From Fusarium oxysporum f. sp. lycopersici 4287 (Eukaryota > Ascomycota > Sordariomycetes > Hypocreales > Nectriaceae), in NCBI RefSeq assembly GCF_000149955.1, contig NC_030990.1:4515482-4579481 (forward strand): 64,000 nt of DNA, read 5' to 3'. Under the pieces are notes generated by a model, which was not told the DNA's origin, searched no databases, and saw only the letters and a list, made by a program, of their open reading frames with translations. A program made the position numbers and the translations under genes. How positions within the stretch are numbered: the first letter of the stretch is position 1; every line of letters starts with the position of its first letter. Of the stretch, positions 1 through 9,885 are shown piece by piece.

Positions 1-865
1 CCGTATAGTAGAGCTCGATGTTGTCGGAGACCTCTCGCGCGTCAAAGTGACTTTGACTCTGACCGATGTACAGGGTGACAACGTCTAGGAGACGGTAGGC
101 TTCTGATTCGCTGGGAAGAAGGGGCAGAGAGCCATGATACGTGTTGTTGGCTTGTCTTGGAGACGAGTTGTGATTGTTAGAGACGTGAGCGGCAGGGCGG
201 GGAATGTCGCGAATATGTCGAGCATTAGTGAGCAGGTTCTGGACCCTGAAGCCGAAGGTAGCGCTTGAGCTCAACGACGAGTCGGTTTCTATTGCTGTAC
301 CATGAATTAGCACATGCTGCTCCCCATCTCAAACGTGAATTGCATACACCGGCCCGTTAATGGTATCGAGGTCGCTGGTCTGGTCGTAGATCTTGGAATC
401 GGTGACGGCGCAACGGGAGGTGTGTCTTGCGGCTGTTGAGCGTCGTGACCAGTAGAGATAGGACTTGGGACATCAACAGCATCGGGGACCCATTCTCCAA
501 TGTCTTGATTCCTCCCTTCATACTGAGCCAGGCGGTTCTCGAGATCCTCAACGTGACTAGAAGATTGTCAATATTGATGCAAAACGACGCGTGAATGGCA
601 AACCATGAGGGGGAGTTTACGTTACTGAATAGACTTTTCTTTCTTGACGAAGAGGAACACTGCACTTAAGTCCACGCTTGTGGCAATACTCACAAGGTAC
701 GGTCCCGGAACATTTGACCTTCTTCTTCCGACATGTCAGGCATCTAGATACGCGTTTGTCAGGGAGGCACAGCTGATAAGCGAGGGAGTTCACTCACGCT
801 AATGACGTCTTGTTCTGTGTTCTTCTCACGCCCGAAACCCTGGGAGATCGAGACGAGGTAGGCAT
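1..865 (-). CDS. Zn2Cys6 transcription factor, 3' part cut by window edge
   Basis: N-terminal part of a nuclear fungal regulator. I read four exons: 798-865, 621-743, 348-556 and 1-294 continuing off the window, with phases that join cleanly. The start at 865 was chosen because it opens a short basic leader before the zinc cluster. The cluster reads CLTCRKKKVKC then PCEYCHKRGLKC, six cysteines with spacing 2-6-5-2-6, which binds two zinc ions and CGG-type half sites. It is followed by a linker and a short heptad stretch (HVEDLENRLAQYE) typical of the dimerisation region. The last exon enters the usual middle homology region of fungal regulators (LLDVVTLYIGQSQSHFD). Target genes cannot be told. 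The adjacent GNAT and aminotransferase relic are candidates only by proximity. Confidence 0.85.
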
Positions 866-1138
866 TGCTGCTGAGAACGGAAATGAGGAGTTTGGGTTCG
901 GGAAGCGGGCCCCGAAGGTTCATGTATTTAAATCCACGCTAAGCTTTGCTAGCCTCGGAGAGAGGGGTCCGATGCTAAGCTCGGTTTGACGCAGCCCGGG
1001 TCCTTAGAATAATTCTAAGGTGGAAATTGAGCCGACTACTGTATTGTTGATACAATAAAATATGAAAGCGAGCGACAGAGTTAGCTCCGTTTCAGCTCCA
1101 GATTTCGAGGACAAGAATCAACTCAATTGTTCGCCAAC

Positions 1139-1399
1139 ATGATCTTCGACAATGTGCACCAGGGCGCGCCTGATGTTATGTATGGGCTCAAGCTTCGCGC
1201 TGATGGCGATGCAAATCTCGAAAAGGCCGACCTTGGCGTTAGTATCTACCGCAATAAACAAGGTCTTTACCACGAGATGAAGGCTTTGAAAGATATACTA
1301 TTACCCACTCGTCTCTGCCTTCAGGGTCAAGACCTAACAAGACTGATTATGCAACAGGTGGAAGATCATCTTGCTGTTCTAAACTATATCTTTCTGTAA
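1139..1399 (+). pseudogene. Aspartate aminotransferase relic (5' end only)
   Basis: The first about 50 codons from the ATG at 1139 match the start of fungal aspartate aminotransferases: a DNVHQGAPDVMYGLKLRAD segment and then ADLGVSIYRNKQGLYHE. They resemble exon 1 of the complete copy at 26221-27783, which has VDLGVGIYRNESGLYSQ. Where that copy has the intron donor GTATAC after its exon 1, the relic has ATATAC, as a G-to-A change would give. Downstream only scraps remain (a DYATGG-like piece near 1345), and the rest of a roughly 420-residue enzyme is missing, including the PLP lysine. I call it non-functional. Its 3' remains run into the 3' end of the GNAT gene on the other strand. Confidence 0.6.
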
Positions 1400-2246
1400 G
1401 AAGACTGTTCTACAAGGCCAAACCTTCCCATTTGGATCTGGATATTGATATATGTTTTCAGCTGTGCCAATCAACCTATACCCCCGTCTCTCATACCAGG
1501 CCTGAGTGGGAATCTAAATCAACAATTAGCATTCCTCATAGGTAACTACTTAATACCAGTCATTTACCTTGAAAGCTCCTCCATAGACAGCTACAGCAAA
1601 TTCCTCATTTGCCTGATCTTCTTGGTGCACCGTGTCTAATAGGAGATGCCTAGCATTGAGAGGCTCATCCGTGGCCACGCATTCAGCGATTTTCATAGCA
1701 GCTCCGCCGACACCCAGGCCTTGAAGTCTGTAAGATACGTAAAGACTCTTGACCCAGTATGCGTCAGATTTGGGGAAGTCTAGTTCAAGCTTTTCTGCAT
1801 AGTCTGAGATATGGGTGTCGAGAGCGACGTGCCCAACCGGAAGGAACTTTGCGTCGGTGGGAACGCGTGGTTTTCCGAGTAGCGTCTTGCTCGAGTCGAG
1901 GAGTTCTTCTGTCTCCTACAAAGCATAAGTAAAAAAATGGATTGGCTTCATATACTGAACCTACCTTGGGATAAGCCTCAGTATGCATCTTGAGGTATTT
2001 CTCACGCTGTGGCTCGTCCTGCGGAAAGATCTGAAAAGAGACTTAGAATGATAATGCAATATAGTGGTGTGAGATGGGACTTACAATCCAGTAAACGCAT
2101 TTCGTCCCGTTGATATGTCCATCTTTCCACTCAGTCGGGACAGTTGACGCTTGCCAGCCACAAATTATGCGCTGCTCAACCATGCGCCTCACATGTTCAG
2201 GGCAATTTGGATCCCATGGGATAAGAGTGACGGTCGGTTTTGCCAT
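1379..2246 (-). CDS. GNAT family N-acetyltransferase
   Basis: Predicted acetyl-CoA-dependent N-acetyltransferase of 236 residues; the substrate is unknown. Exons 2085-2246, 1965-2030, 1568-1915 and 1379-1513 add up to 711 nt and stay in frame, with good donors and acceptors. The core shows the beta4 strand (AYWVKSLYVSYRLQG) followed by the acetyl-CoA pyrophosphate loop LQGLGVGGAAM, which is the Q/RxxGxG/A motif of the family. The C-terminus has the usual YERRGYRLIG element, where a Tyr often acts as general acid. It is convergent with an aminotransferase relic at 1139-1399. A decayed copy of its last exon lies at 26053-26166 beside the intact aminotransferase. The length is normal for the family and nothing in it looks broken. 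Confidence 0.82.
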
Positions 2247-2761
2247 TTCAAAATCGTTTGTTTGATGGCTTTCTTGTTAAGACAAGAGCTAAACAATGCG
2301 GGTCCTATGACTTTAAGTATCTCAGAGCCTCAGCCTTTCAAAGGGGTTACAGCTGTCGAGTGAAGTATAAGAAAGTAGCTATACTTAGCACCCAGCGTTA
2401 AAATAATTCCTATACGCAGGGTAAAGAATTTACCGCCCGAAGGGTTGTGCTATTTCAAGAGGTAGCTTATCAAGGCACACCTTAGTAAAGACACGTAAGC
2501 ACAGTTAGCTAGGCGGTCGGCGTTGTAGGGAGACCCCACAACTTCGTATAGCCGTCGTGACCACGCCCTAATGTCAATGACGCCCTAGTGCAAAGAATAG
2601 AGGGGCTGTGACCACACCCTTATGCAGATAAGAACTGTTAAAAGCAATGTTCATATTGCTTAGATACCCACATTTGGGCAGCGGATGCCAGGGAGATATT
2701 CAGAGAAAGATAAATTTGCTACAAACACCCTGTAAATCATCTCAACTCCTGCCAGACATGT
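2247..2761. other. Intergenic region with a 17-bp imperfect direct repeat
   Basis: This stretch separates the GNAT start from the 3' end of the next regulator, so it should hold the GNAT promoter. No gene is supported. Two near copies of GTGACCACGCCCTAATG lie at 2557-2573 and 2608-2624, with 15 of 17 bases equal. They could be a GC-box-like activator site or chance. Confidence 0.4.
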
Positions 2762-5235
2762 TCAAACGGGAGGGAGACCCTCAAAGCCAGTGACCTCCCA
2801 TAGCCAACCATTAACATCATCAAGATCCGCACCAATATTCGTATGCCCATCAAGCAAACTAGCAACATTGAGTATCTGGTTCGGCGATATTCCCTGCTCT
2901 CCCAGAACAGAAATGCAGTCGTTATCTTGACCTTGAAGCTGAGGCACGATATCTCGCTGTTCAATTAGGTGCAACATATCATGCAGACGCTCAAGTTCCT
3001 GGCGCCGAAACCGTGCAGGGAGATTTCCACCTGCGATCAAAGCGTCAAGAATATTCCTTGTTAGCTCAAAGGAAGAGTCGCTGGCTGAGTCTGGGAAGGG
3101 TTGGATGGCGGATATAAGTGCCAGGACGAAGCCAGCTGAAAATGCATGGTCGAGATCAAAGGGGAGAAAGAGTTCTTCGATACGTTAGCTGGCTGCTCCT
3201 TGTCAGATGACAGAGAACTGTACCAAGAAGATCCTGTGACTGAAGTGTTGTCAAGATACGAAGTGATTTATGGGCTGAGTCGTAACAGGTTCTAACTAGA
3301 GCTTTGACAGGCTCAACAATCTCGCAGTTGGTATTGTTATCGTGTCTGCTCATTTCCAGCTTGTCTCTGAGAATACACATGAGAAGCGGCCTTGTAGCAA
3401 GAACGATGCACTGGATTGGTTGTAATTAGCCTACATCCTAATTGAAGGGAATGTTCCACGACTGACCTGATGGTAGCATAGATTCAAGGTTGCGGAGACG
3501 CGTGATAGTGGACTTTGGTTGTCCAGCTTCAGATCAGGCGCTGAGTTTAGCTCAACTCCAAGCGCAGCGAGTTCCCTCAAAATGGTCATGGTGTTTTTCG
3601 GGAACGAGACGTCTAATTTCCCGTCGATTCCGTATATAGCTAGTCTATGCGTCAGCGGTCTTCGATCATGCGGTCCTTGCTGAGGATGACATACTATTTA
3701 GTACTTTGGTCTTGAGCCTTGATAGCTTGATATGCATCTCCAATGAGCTTGATCTTCGAGGCGTTGTCTGATCTCCTGGGATCGGCACAGATATATCGCT
3801 GTCTTGGACAGAACTTGGAGCGCCCATCAAGGATGAGAATTTGCGATCGAGGATGTAGAGTGTCCACCATGCATTGCGATATCGCCTAACTTCAGGATCG
3901 TCGGCGGATTCTCCAGCAATATCACGGTGTAGACCTTGGCTAAGCGCTATCCTAAGACCCATTCCAAGCTAAACAGTATCGTTCAGTATCGTCTGCGATT
4001 TCCTGGACAGTGTATACTTACATAGACGTACGCGCTGTTGCGGTGATCGACAGCTTGGAGATATAAAGCAAGGCCGCAGCATACTTCGATCGACAGAATT
4101 GGATCTATGTACAGTCCGTATGTATCTGGGAATAGCTCCATGGCTTTCATGAAGTACTCACTCCCCGGTGAACCAGCCTTGGACATACCGCGGGTGAGCA
4201 GTCCCTTCCCAAGAGCCATGATGAGGAAGTACTGGACATACCACATCCTGTTCCCAGCGGTCACCAGCGGTGGGCCATCACTGTATAATGAATGAAGAGC
4301 TGGCATAAACTTTTGCTCGTCGAATAGGTGGTAGGTTTGGACGATGTGAAACTTGACGGTGTTGGTGAGATAAAGGGCGTAGTTCTAGGGAAGGCAGGCC
4401 TTCGATGTTGACAACAAGTTCAGTCTGCTTCATACTCGGTAGCTCGATGTTGAAAGCAACACCATCGTGATTCAGTGGAACCTCTGGTGAGAGTTCATGG
4501 CCCACATACTAAGATCTGTATTAGCGTGCACACAATGCTTGTTTTGCTTGGAGAGTTACCTCTCGTATCATGCCCATTACATGGTGACTATACGCCCATG
4601 TAGACGAAGGGCCTAGAAAGCCTGCACGAATTAGTCTTCAGGATCGGTTGGGATGTCGATCAACATACGTTTCCTGCCTTGATGGTCTACGACAAACTTA
4701 GACGACGGTGTCAGTAGAGGATTGGTCATTTGTGGTAGGCCATCGTCAGCATTCGTTCTTGGGCCGGGTGCTGTAGCTGTTATATCTTGAGCAGATTTGT
4801 CAGCAAACTTCAAGTAGAATGATAACAGTTCTCACTTGTACTAGGATCCGCAGAGGTTTTGTTCTTCTTCTGTTTTTGCGCCTCATCCCAATCCTCTGCC
4901 TTTCGCTTCAGATCATTGAGCAAGCTACAATTAGTCTCAGCACAACCACTTTTTGCAACGCTGGGAACAGTCACTTACTTCTCGGATACGACAACCTTGC
5001 GATCCTCCTGCTCAAACACGCAGTCTGTCGAGCGACGCGTGCAATTGGCGCAGGGACAGGTGCCTGAGCAACGAACCTTTCGCTCGCGACATTGCAAACA
5101 TCTTCGAAGAGTTAGTTATGTTAGCGATTGCTTCACTGCTTTCGGGTAGGTATAATTGGTCAATGAAGCGAGAGCTACTCACGCGACTGTCTTGTTGCGC
5201 TTCCCCGACGGTGGAGGCGTAGATTGCGGGTTCAT
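2762..5235 (-). CDS. Zn2Cys6 transcription factor with fungal-specific TF domain
   Basis: Complete multi-exon regulator. Exon 1 is 5183-5235 (start MNPQSTPPPSGKRNKT) and exon 2 is 4979-5101, which carries the zinc cluster CLQCRERKVRC and PCANCTRRSTDC (spacing 2-6-5-2-6). A lysine-rich coil follows (NLLNDLKRKAEDWDEAQKQ). About seven more exons join in phase down to the stop at 2762. The middle region has landmarks of the fungal transcription factor domain: YVQYFLIMALGKGLLTRG, a CCGLALYLQAVDHRNSAYVY helix, then GMGLRIALSQGLHRD and RNAWWTLYILDRKFSSLMG. It acts in the nucleus on unknown targets. The zinc knuckle spacing equals that of the partial regulator at 1-865, so the two may be distant paralogues. 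Exact internal exon ends are my reading of splice signals. Confidence 0.85.
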
Positions 5236-5479
5236 TCCAACGTCTGTATTGTATGTTGTTACTTCTTCAACTACTCTCTGTTTTCATCACTTGCGGTGTA
5301 GGGTAATTAAATAGGCATTATATGTCAAGTCTCCGATGAGGTCGATGGAAGCAAAAGTCCGTTTTGGAGATAAGTCGAAGCAAGCTACTGTTAGTACCAA
5401 TGCTAAAAGCTGTCGGAGTATCATATAACCGGAACCCGATGTCAGCACATCCTACCCTGTATCTAGAAAAATTGCATTC

Positions 5480-6158
5480 ACTATTAATGTAATCAACTCT
5501 CTCCTGTAAAAATTCTTTCTTGGCACGCACTGTTAGTGCGGTGCTAGGAGCGGGATTTTCTGCAGGCCACGCGACCACACAAAAACTGCGGGGACGCTAT
5601 CGGCTCCCTAACAGCAGTTTTCAGAGAAGGAATTTTGGAGAGTTCGCCTTCTCTGACAACACCTTTGTCGGATCTAATGGCGGCACCTCAGAACCAGAAC
5701 GCCTTAGATATCGGAGGGCGATGCCCCGGGCATTCGTAGCGACATCCTTCCGATCAACGACGCCGATTGCGATGGGTTTTTCTCCTTTAAAGGCAAGCCG
5801 CACCGTCGGCCTCTGATCCCTTCCCGAGGTTTTTCCCTGCCGCCGCGACAGTCGACTACGAGCTACAACTTGGTTACTGGAGATTGTGGACTGCGTCAGC
5901 AGATGTAGTGATGCGCGAGAGAATTCTGGTCGGTGGAAAAAGTTCGACAATAGATTGCCCTCGAACCCGCTGACGGGTGACGGGCTTGAGAAATACAGCA
6001 CCTTTTGTGCCATTGGTATGCTGGATGGTGAAGGAAGCGGGGTATCCTGTACCTAGCTAGCTCAGCACGTCTTTTGCTCCAGTAGGAGATTTGGCTTCGT
6101 TACAGCCACCCAGACGAAAAATACACATACATACATACATACATACTATTAATGTAAT
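5480..6158 (+). mobile_element. Candidate insertion flanked by 14-bp direct repeats
   Basis: The same 14 bases, ACTATTAATGTAAT, occur at 5480-5493 and 6145-6158. The 651 bp between them end in five perfect ATAC units that touch the right-hand repeat. A target-site duplication of this size with a simple-repeat tail is what non-LTR retroposition leaves. The interior has open frames on both strands (about 98 codons at 5520-5816 plus, 130 codons at 5621-6013 minus), but neither shows a family I know. It also lies upstream of the regulator starting at 5235, so promoter function is possible. The mobile origin is inferred from the repeat structure only. Confidence 0.35.
6127..6146. repeat. ATAC tetranucleotide microsatellite
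   Basis: Five perfect ATAC units, with one more unit just upstream at 6121. It forms the right-hand tail of the candidate insertion. Confidence 0.9.
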
Positions 6159-6620
6159 AGTCTGATAGGTCCCTAGCATTTATGCTGTAATTAAATCCGG
6201 TTTAATGTAAGCCAGTTGTCGGATATATGTTGTGAAAGGTTATTTGCAGAGGATAGTTTTCCTTGAACATAGGGGCAAAAGTTAAGAAAGCTAGATCACT
6301 TGTTTTAGTGGCTACCACGGAATAAACTCGTGAATCGCAATTTTAAAAGTTAAATGTTCGTATCCTATTATGTCACACACAATATATGACGTGGTAAATA
6401 CGCAGCCATTCAGAAAAAATACAGCCAAGGGAGGCCTACCATTCAAGACTCCCCGCTTCTTATCATGGCAGTGATTTAAACAAGTACCTAGCCTTTCCTT
6501 TTGAATCAAAACACATTCCCAATCGAATGAACTTAGGGACGTCAGCTCATCGCACTCGTCTTTATATGTATCGCTTGTTGTACCTCGCGAATACTACTTC
6601 AACTCCCTGAAGTGCCCAAC
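6159..6620. other. Intergenic, no gene seen
   Basis: AT-rich stretch between the candidate insertion and the coiled-coil gene. It should contain that gene's promoter. I see no supported reading frame or RNA gene. Confidence 0.5.
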
Positions 6621-7841
6621 ATGGATCTCGTTATCGGAACTGAATTGAACGAACGAGTGATCTACCAAGCGACAAAGAACATTTTTAATGGTCAATACGC
6701 TAAGTTGAGAGATCGTGGGGTCGTAAGAGCGTCGATTAACAACCATTTACAAAGGGGGAGCTTAGTGCAATAAGTTGTAACTCGACACGGCTTTGACGCT
6801 GTATCTCGGGAAGTGTTGAAGCTCCTTTCGGACAAAGTTTATGAGTCGACCCCGATTGCTCGCCAACGCTTTCCCGATCTATTTGAGCCTTCGACGGCTC
6901 AGAATACTGCCAGGACGCAACTAGAAGCAGAAGCGACTAGGACCGAGCAAGCCGCGCTTAAGGGCATTGAAGAAACCCACTCGGATGACAATCAGGATAT
7001 TCGCGACTTACAAGCAGCCACCACAGCAGTACATGGTACGTCTTGCCCATTCAAGGTTATTGATACTAACTGAGACTGGCCAGACGCTAGCGATAGCACT
7101 GCAAGCGACATTGCTGGCAGTTCATTGTTATTCCCAGTCTATCTGCCGTTTCCTACGGAGCATCTCCTTATGGAGAAACTTCAAAAAGTCTTGGAAACTG
7201 CCTGTTACGAGTACGGAGTAAGGGAACTCTCGAGTATCGTGCAACACCGCGACTGGGACTGCCCTGAGTCAGTAAAGCTTAATCAGTGGGCAGAGCTCCT
7301 CGGACATGAGGGAAACCTAAAACGGCAGGGAACCGGTAAGGCACTGAAAGAATTACTGCGATCAATTGCACAAATCAGACATACAGCTGTTCATCGTCTA
7401 CGCACCAACTCAAGAGGACTAGAACAGTTTCTCGCCGACGCAGAAGACCTTGCTAGAATTCTGGGAGACAATATATACACACAAGTTATCTCGCAAATGA
7501 GGATAGATGCGCAGTCAACACTCACAGAGCTTGCGCAGAACAAGCAATTTATTCAGCTGCAGCTGGAGAAGGCTCAAGAAGAGATAGCGAAGCAGCGCGC
7601 CGAACTCGATCAGAAAGAGCAGGAGAATTTGCGCCGCATGGAAAGGGAGGATAAAAGGTATCGTGCTATGGCGGGACAAAGACTGCAACAGGCTCTTAAT
7701 CTCGTGGGAAACTTTGCGATAGCACCGGAGAGCGAGAATATGGCGCTGGACGGTATGGGCGGCGACGATGTCTACCCTGTTTCTGATGACGACAGCAACT
7801 TGGATCACGCAGAGCAATTCGAAGACTGCAGTGAATCATAA
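6621..7841 (+). pseudogene. Coiled-coil protein gene with one in-frame stop
   Basis: From the ATG at 6621 the frame reads 50 codons, meets TAA at 6771-6773, and continues in the same frame (VVTRHGFDAVSREVLKLLS). It then crosses an intron starting GTACGT near 7036 and ending CCAG near 7083, and runs to 7841. Without the stop the product would be about 390 residues. It has a charged N-terminal helix region, a middle part with RHTAVHRLRTNSRGLEQFL, and a long C-terminal coiled coil (about 7530-7700, rich in Q, E, K) ending in an acidic tail. I do not recognise a catalytic domain. The stop follows a CAA codon, so a single C-to-T change could have made it. A shorter product could start at the ATG at 7168. 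No intron I tried removes the stop. Confidence 0.55.
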
Positions 7842-7865
7842 TTGTCAAATGGAATACTAAGAGCT

Positions 7866-9468
7866 CTACAACGTATATCTGAATCCTTCTCGACCCTCGC
7901 ATAGGTAGTTCCCTCGATCTGCCTGTCTGTTATTATGACGGAGCATAAGCATTGTTAGCGCAGCGACTACAACCGCTGCAACGTTGATGGCCATGACAGC
8001 GACGAGTCCAGGGATGTAGTTTGGTGCATCTTGTTGGCCTGGACCGCTGTTAGATGCGATATGTCAAGGGAAGGGTTGCCAACTTACGGAATACCATGCT
8101 GGAATAAATCCCACCAACACCACTCATGCTGATGAGGAAGCCAGTGGATACAGCACGTCGGGCATCACCGACAATGTTATTGGCCTGCCACGCAAGTGTC
8201 GTCACAACTAGGCCATTAGCGCCAGCGACGCCGAGAAACGTGCCGACATAGCGAGGTGTTGGTGAATTGAGAAAACCAGTCATGCATAGCCCAATGATGC
8301 CAATCAGGCCTTGGAAGATGACGAACGGACCTCGCAGTCTCGTCTTATCAGCAAGCCACGAGATACTCATTGCTTCAACGACAGCAAACAGTGCTGGAGG
8401 TGTACTCAAAATAAACGAAAGCTCAAGTGAGTATCCAAGACCACCTCGTAGGATGATAGGCAGGAAGAACAAGAAGGCATATACTCCAACGGCACCGGCC
8501 ATATACATAAGCGAATAGGCCCAAGGCTTCCAATCAGCAGCTGTCTGGCCAATGATCTTCATGGTCACTTTCTCTCGTTCTTCGGGACCACGGTCCTCGG
8601 CGAGGCGTTCTTTGACAAAGGCGCGTTCTTCTGGGGTGAGAAAAGTGTTTTTATCGGAGTCGGGAAAGTCGACGATGATGAACCATGAGCCGATGCCGGC
8701 GACGACTGTGATGGCACCCTCGACGATGAAGATCCAACGCCATCTATAACAATCAGCTTCTAGACCATCAGTGAATGGACAGGCATACTTACCCTTTGTA
8801 GTGATGAGTTTTAGAAATCTGGATCAGGCCGTATGCGAGGATGTTGGCGAATGCTGACAGCGCAGAAGCTGTCAAGAAGAAGCCTGCCATGCGCTTCTGT
8901 ACCTCATATCTCTTGTACCAGGAAGACACTAGATAAACACAGCCTTTCTGATTGTCAGTTTCATGGCTACTTGGGATGAGGAATTTGCATAGGTACCTGG
9001 AAAGAAACCAGCCTCGAAAACGCCAAGAAGAGCTCTCAGTACAGCGAGGCCAGCCCAGTTATTCAAGAAGCCAATGCCAAGCGACACCAAACCCCAGGCA
9101 AAAGCCAGAAAGGCAAGCCAATTGGCTGCACCGAGCTTGTGAATGAAGGCATTGCTAGGGATCTCGAAAATGATGTACCCGATGAAGAAGACCATCAAGA
9201 CAATAGACACGCGATTGTCAACAGCGAGGTCGAGGTCTTCATCCATGCCGGAAATGCGAGCGACCGCGATGTTGGATCGGTCGACAAGGGCGATTGTGTA
9301 AAGGCATCCGAGGATAGGTAGGAGTCGAGTATCAATTTTTCGAAGGACGCGCTTCTCGAATTTGGTGTCGTGAGCTGATTGGACATTGTCCTTAGTTTCA
9401 ATCTGTTCTAGGTCATGTTTTTCCTCGTGAGACATGTCAATCTCTGGATGAACGGTGCTGCTGGCCAT
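7866..9468 (-). CDS. MFS transporter, Dal5-like anion:cation symporter
   Basis: Plasma-membrane transporter of the allantoate permease-like branch of the major facilitator superfamily, which carries organic anions, vitamins or ureides with protons. It starts at 9468 (MASSTVHPEIDMSHEE). The N-terminus has the family signature before and in helix 1 (KFEKRVLRKIDTRLLPILG, then LVDRSNIAVARISG), followed by alternating hydrophobic helices such as VSIVLMVFFIGYIIFEIPSN. Introns sit near 8996, 8790 and 8090 with normal signals. The last exon ends with a short cytosolic tail and stop at 7866-7868, only 24 bp from the end of the convergent coiled-coil gene. It is divergent from the Zn2Cys6 regulator at 9886, and motifs in the shared promoter recur upstream of the D-2-hydroxyacid dehydrogenase. 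This suggests uptake of that pathway's substrate. Confidence 0.85.
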
Positions 9469-9676
9469 TGCTATAGTGAAGAAGTGCTACTGGCGGGAGT
9501 GAGCTCATGCAGATCTCGATTGAATCCGGGGAAGTCTGGGGTTACTTTTATACATGTGCATTCCGGGCCAAGATCGCCAATGACCCATGTCTCATTTGAT
9601 AGCTTTCTGGTTTGAGAAGGGAAAGGTGAAGGATGGAGGATCTGCAACCGCTAACCACAGCCGATGACGGCGATGG

Positions 9677-9702
9677 CCATCGGCTATGGTAATTCCCGGG
9701 GA
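9677..9702. promoter_or_regulatory. Candidate operator: CCATCGGCTATGG plus ATTCCCGGGGA
   Basis: The divergent promoter between the transporter and its regulator contains CCATCGGCTATGG (9677-9689), whose ends CCAT/ATGG are inverted around a CGG. Two bases later comes ATTCCCGGGGA (9692-9702). Both blocks recur, on the other strand, upstream of the dehydrogenase gene at 12454-12526. CGG and CCGGGG half sites suit a Zn2Cys6 dimer, and the neighbouring regulator is the obvious candidate, by inference. Confidence 0.5.
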
Positions 9703-9885
9703 CATGTCCGTCAGAGAACAAGCGCGGTTAAGCTTGAATCGATTTAGCGTGGTGAGTCTGCGGGGTAGACTGCATCCTTTACCCCGGGCCCACTGTTGGA
9801 TGGCAATCCCCAGATTCTACCAGGCGGGGAAGAGGAGGCATGCATTTTCTGGAGTGTGATGAGTTACTCAATACCATTGGGGGCA

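Noticed and set aside
4819..5222. Three overlapping plus-strand ORFs
   Set aside because: They are antisense to the zinc-cluster exons of the regulator at 2762-5235, which explain the open frames.
5520..6013. Overlapping ORFs of 98 (plus) and 130 (minus) codons as genes
   Set aside because: Neither resembles a known family and both occupy the candidate insertion; not enough to call coding.
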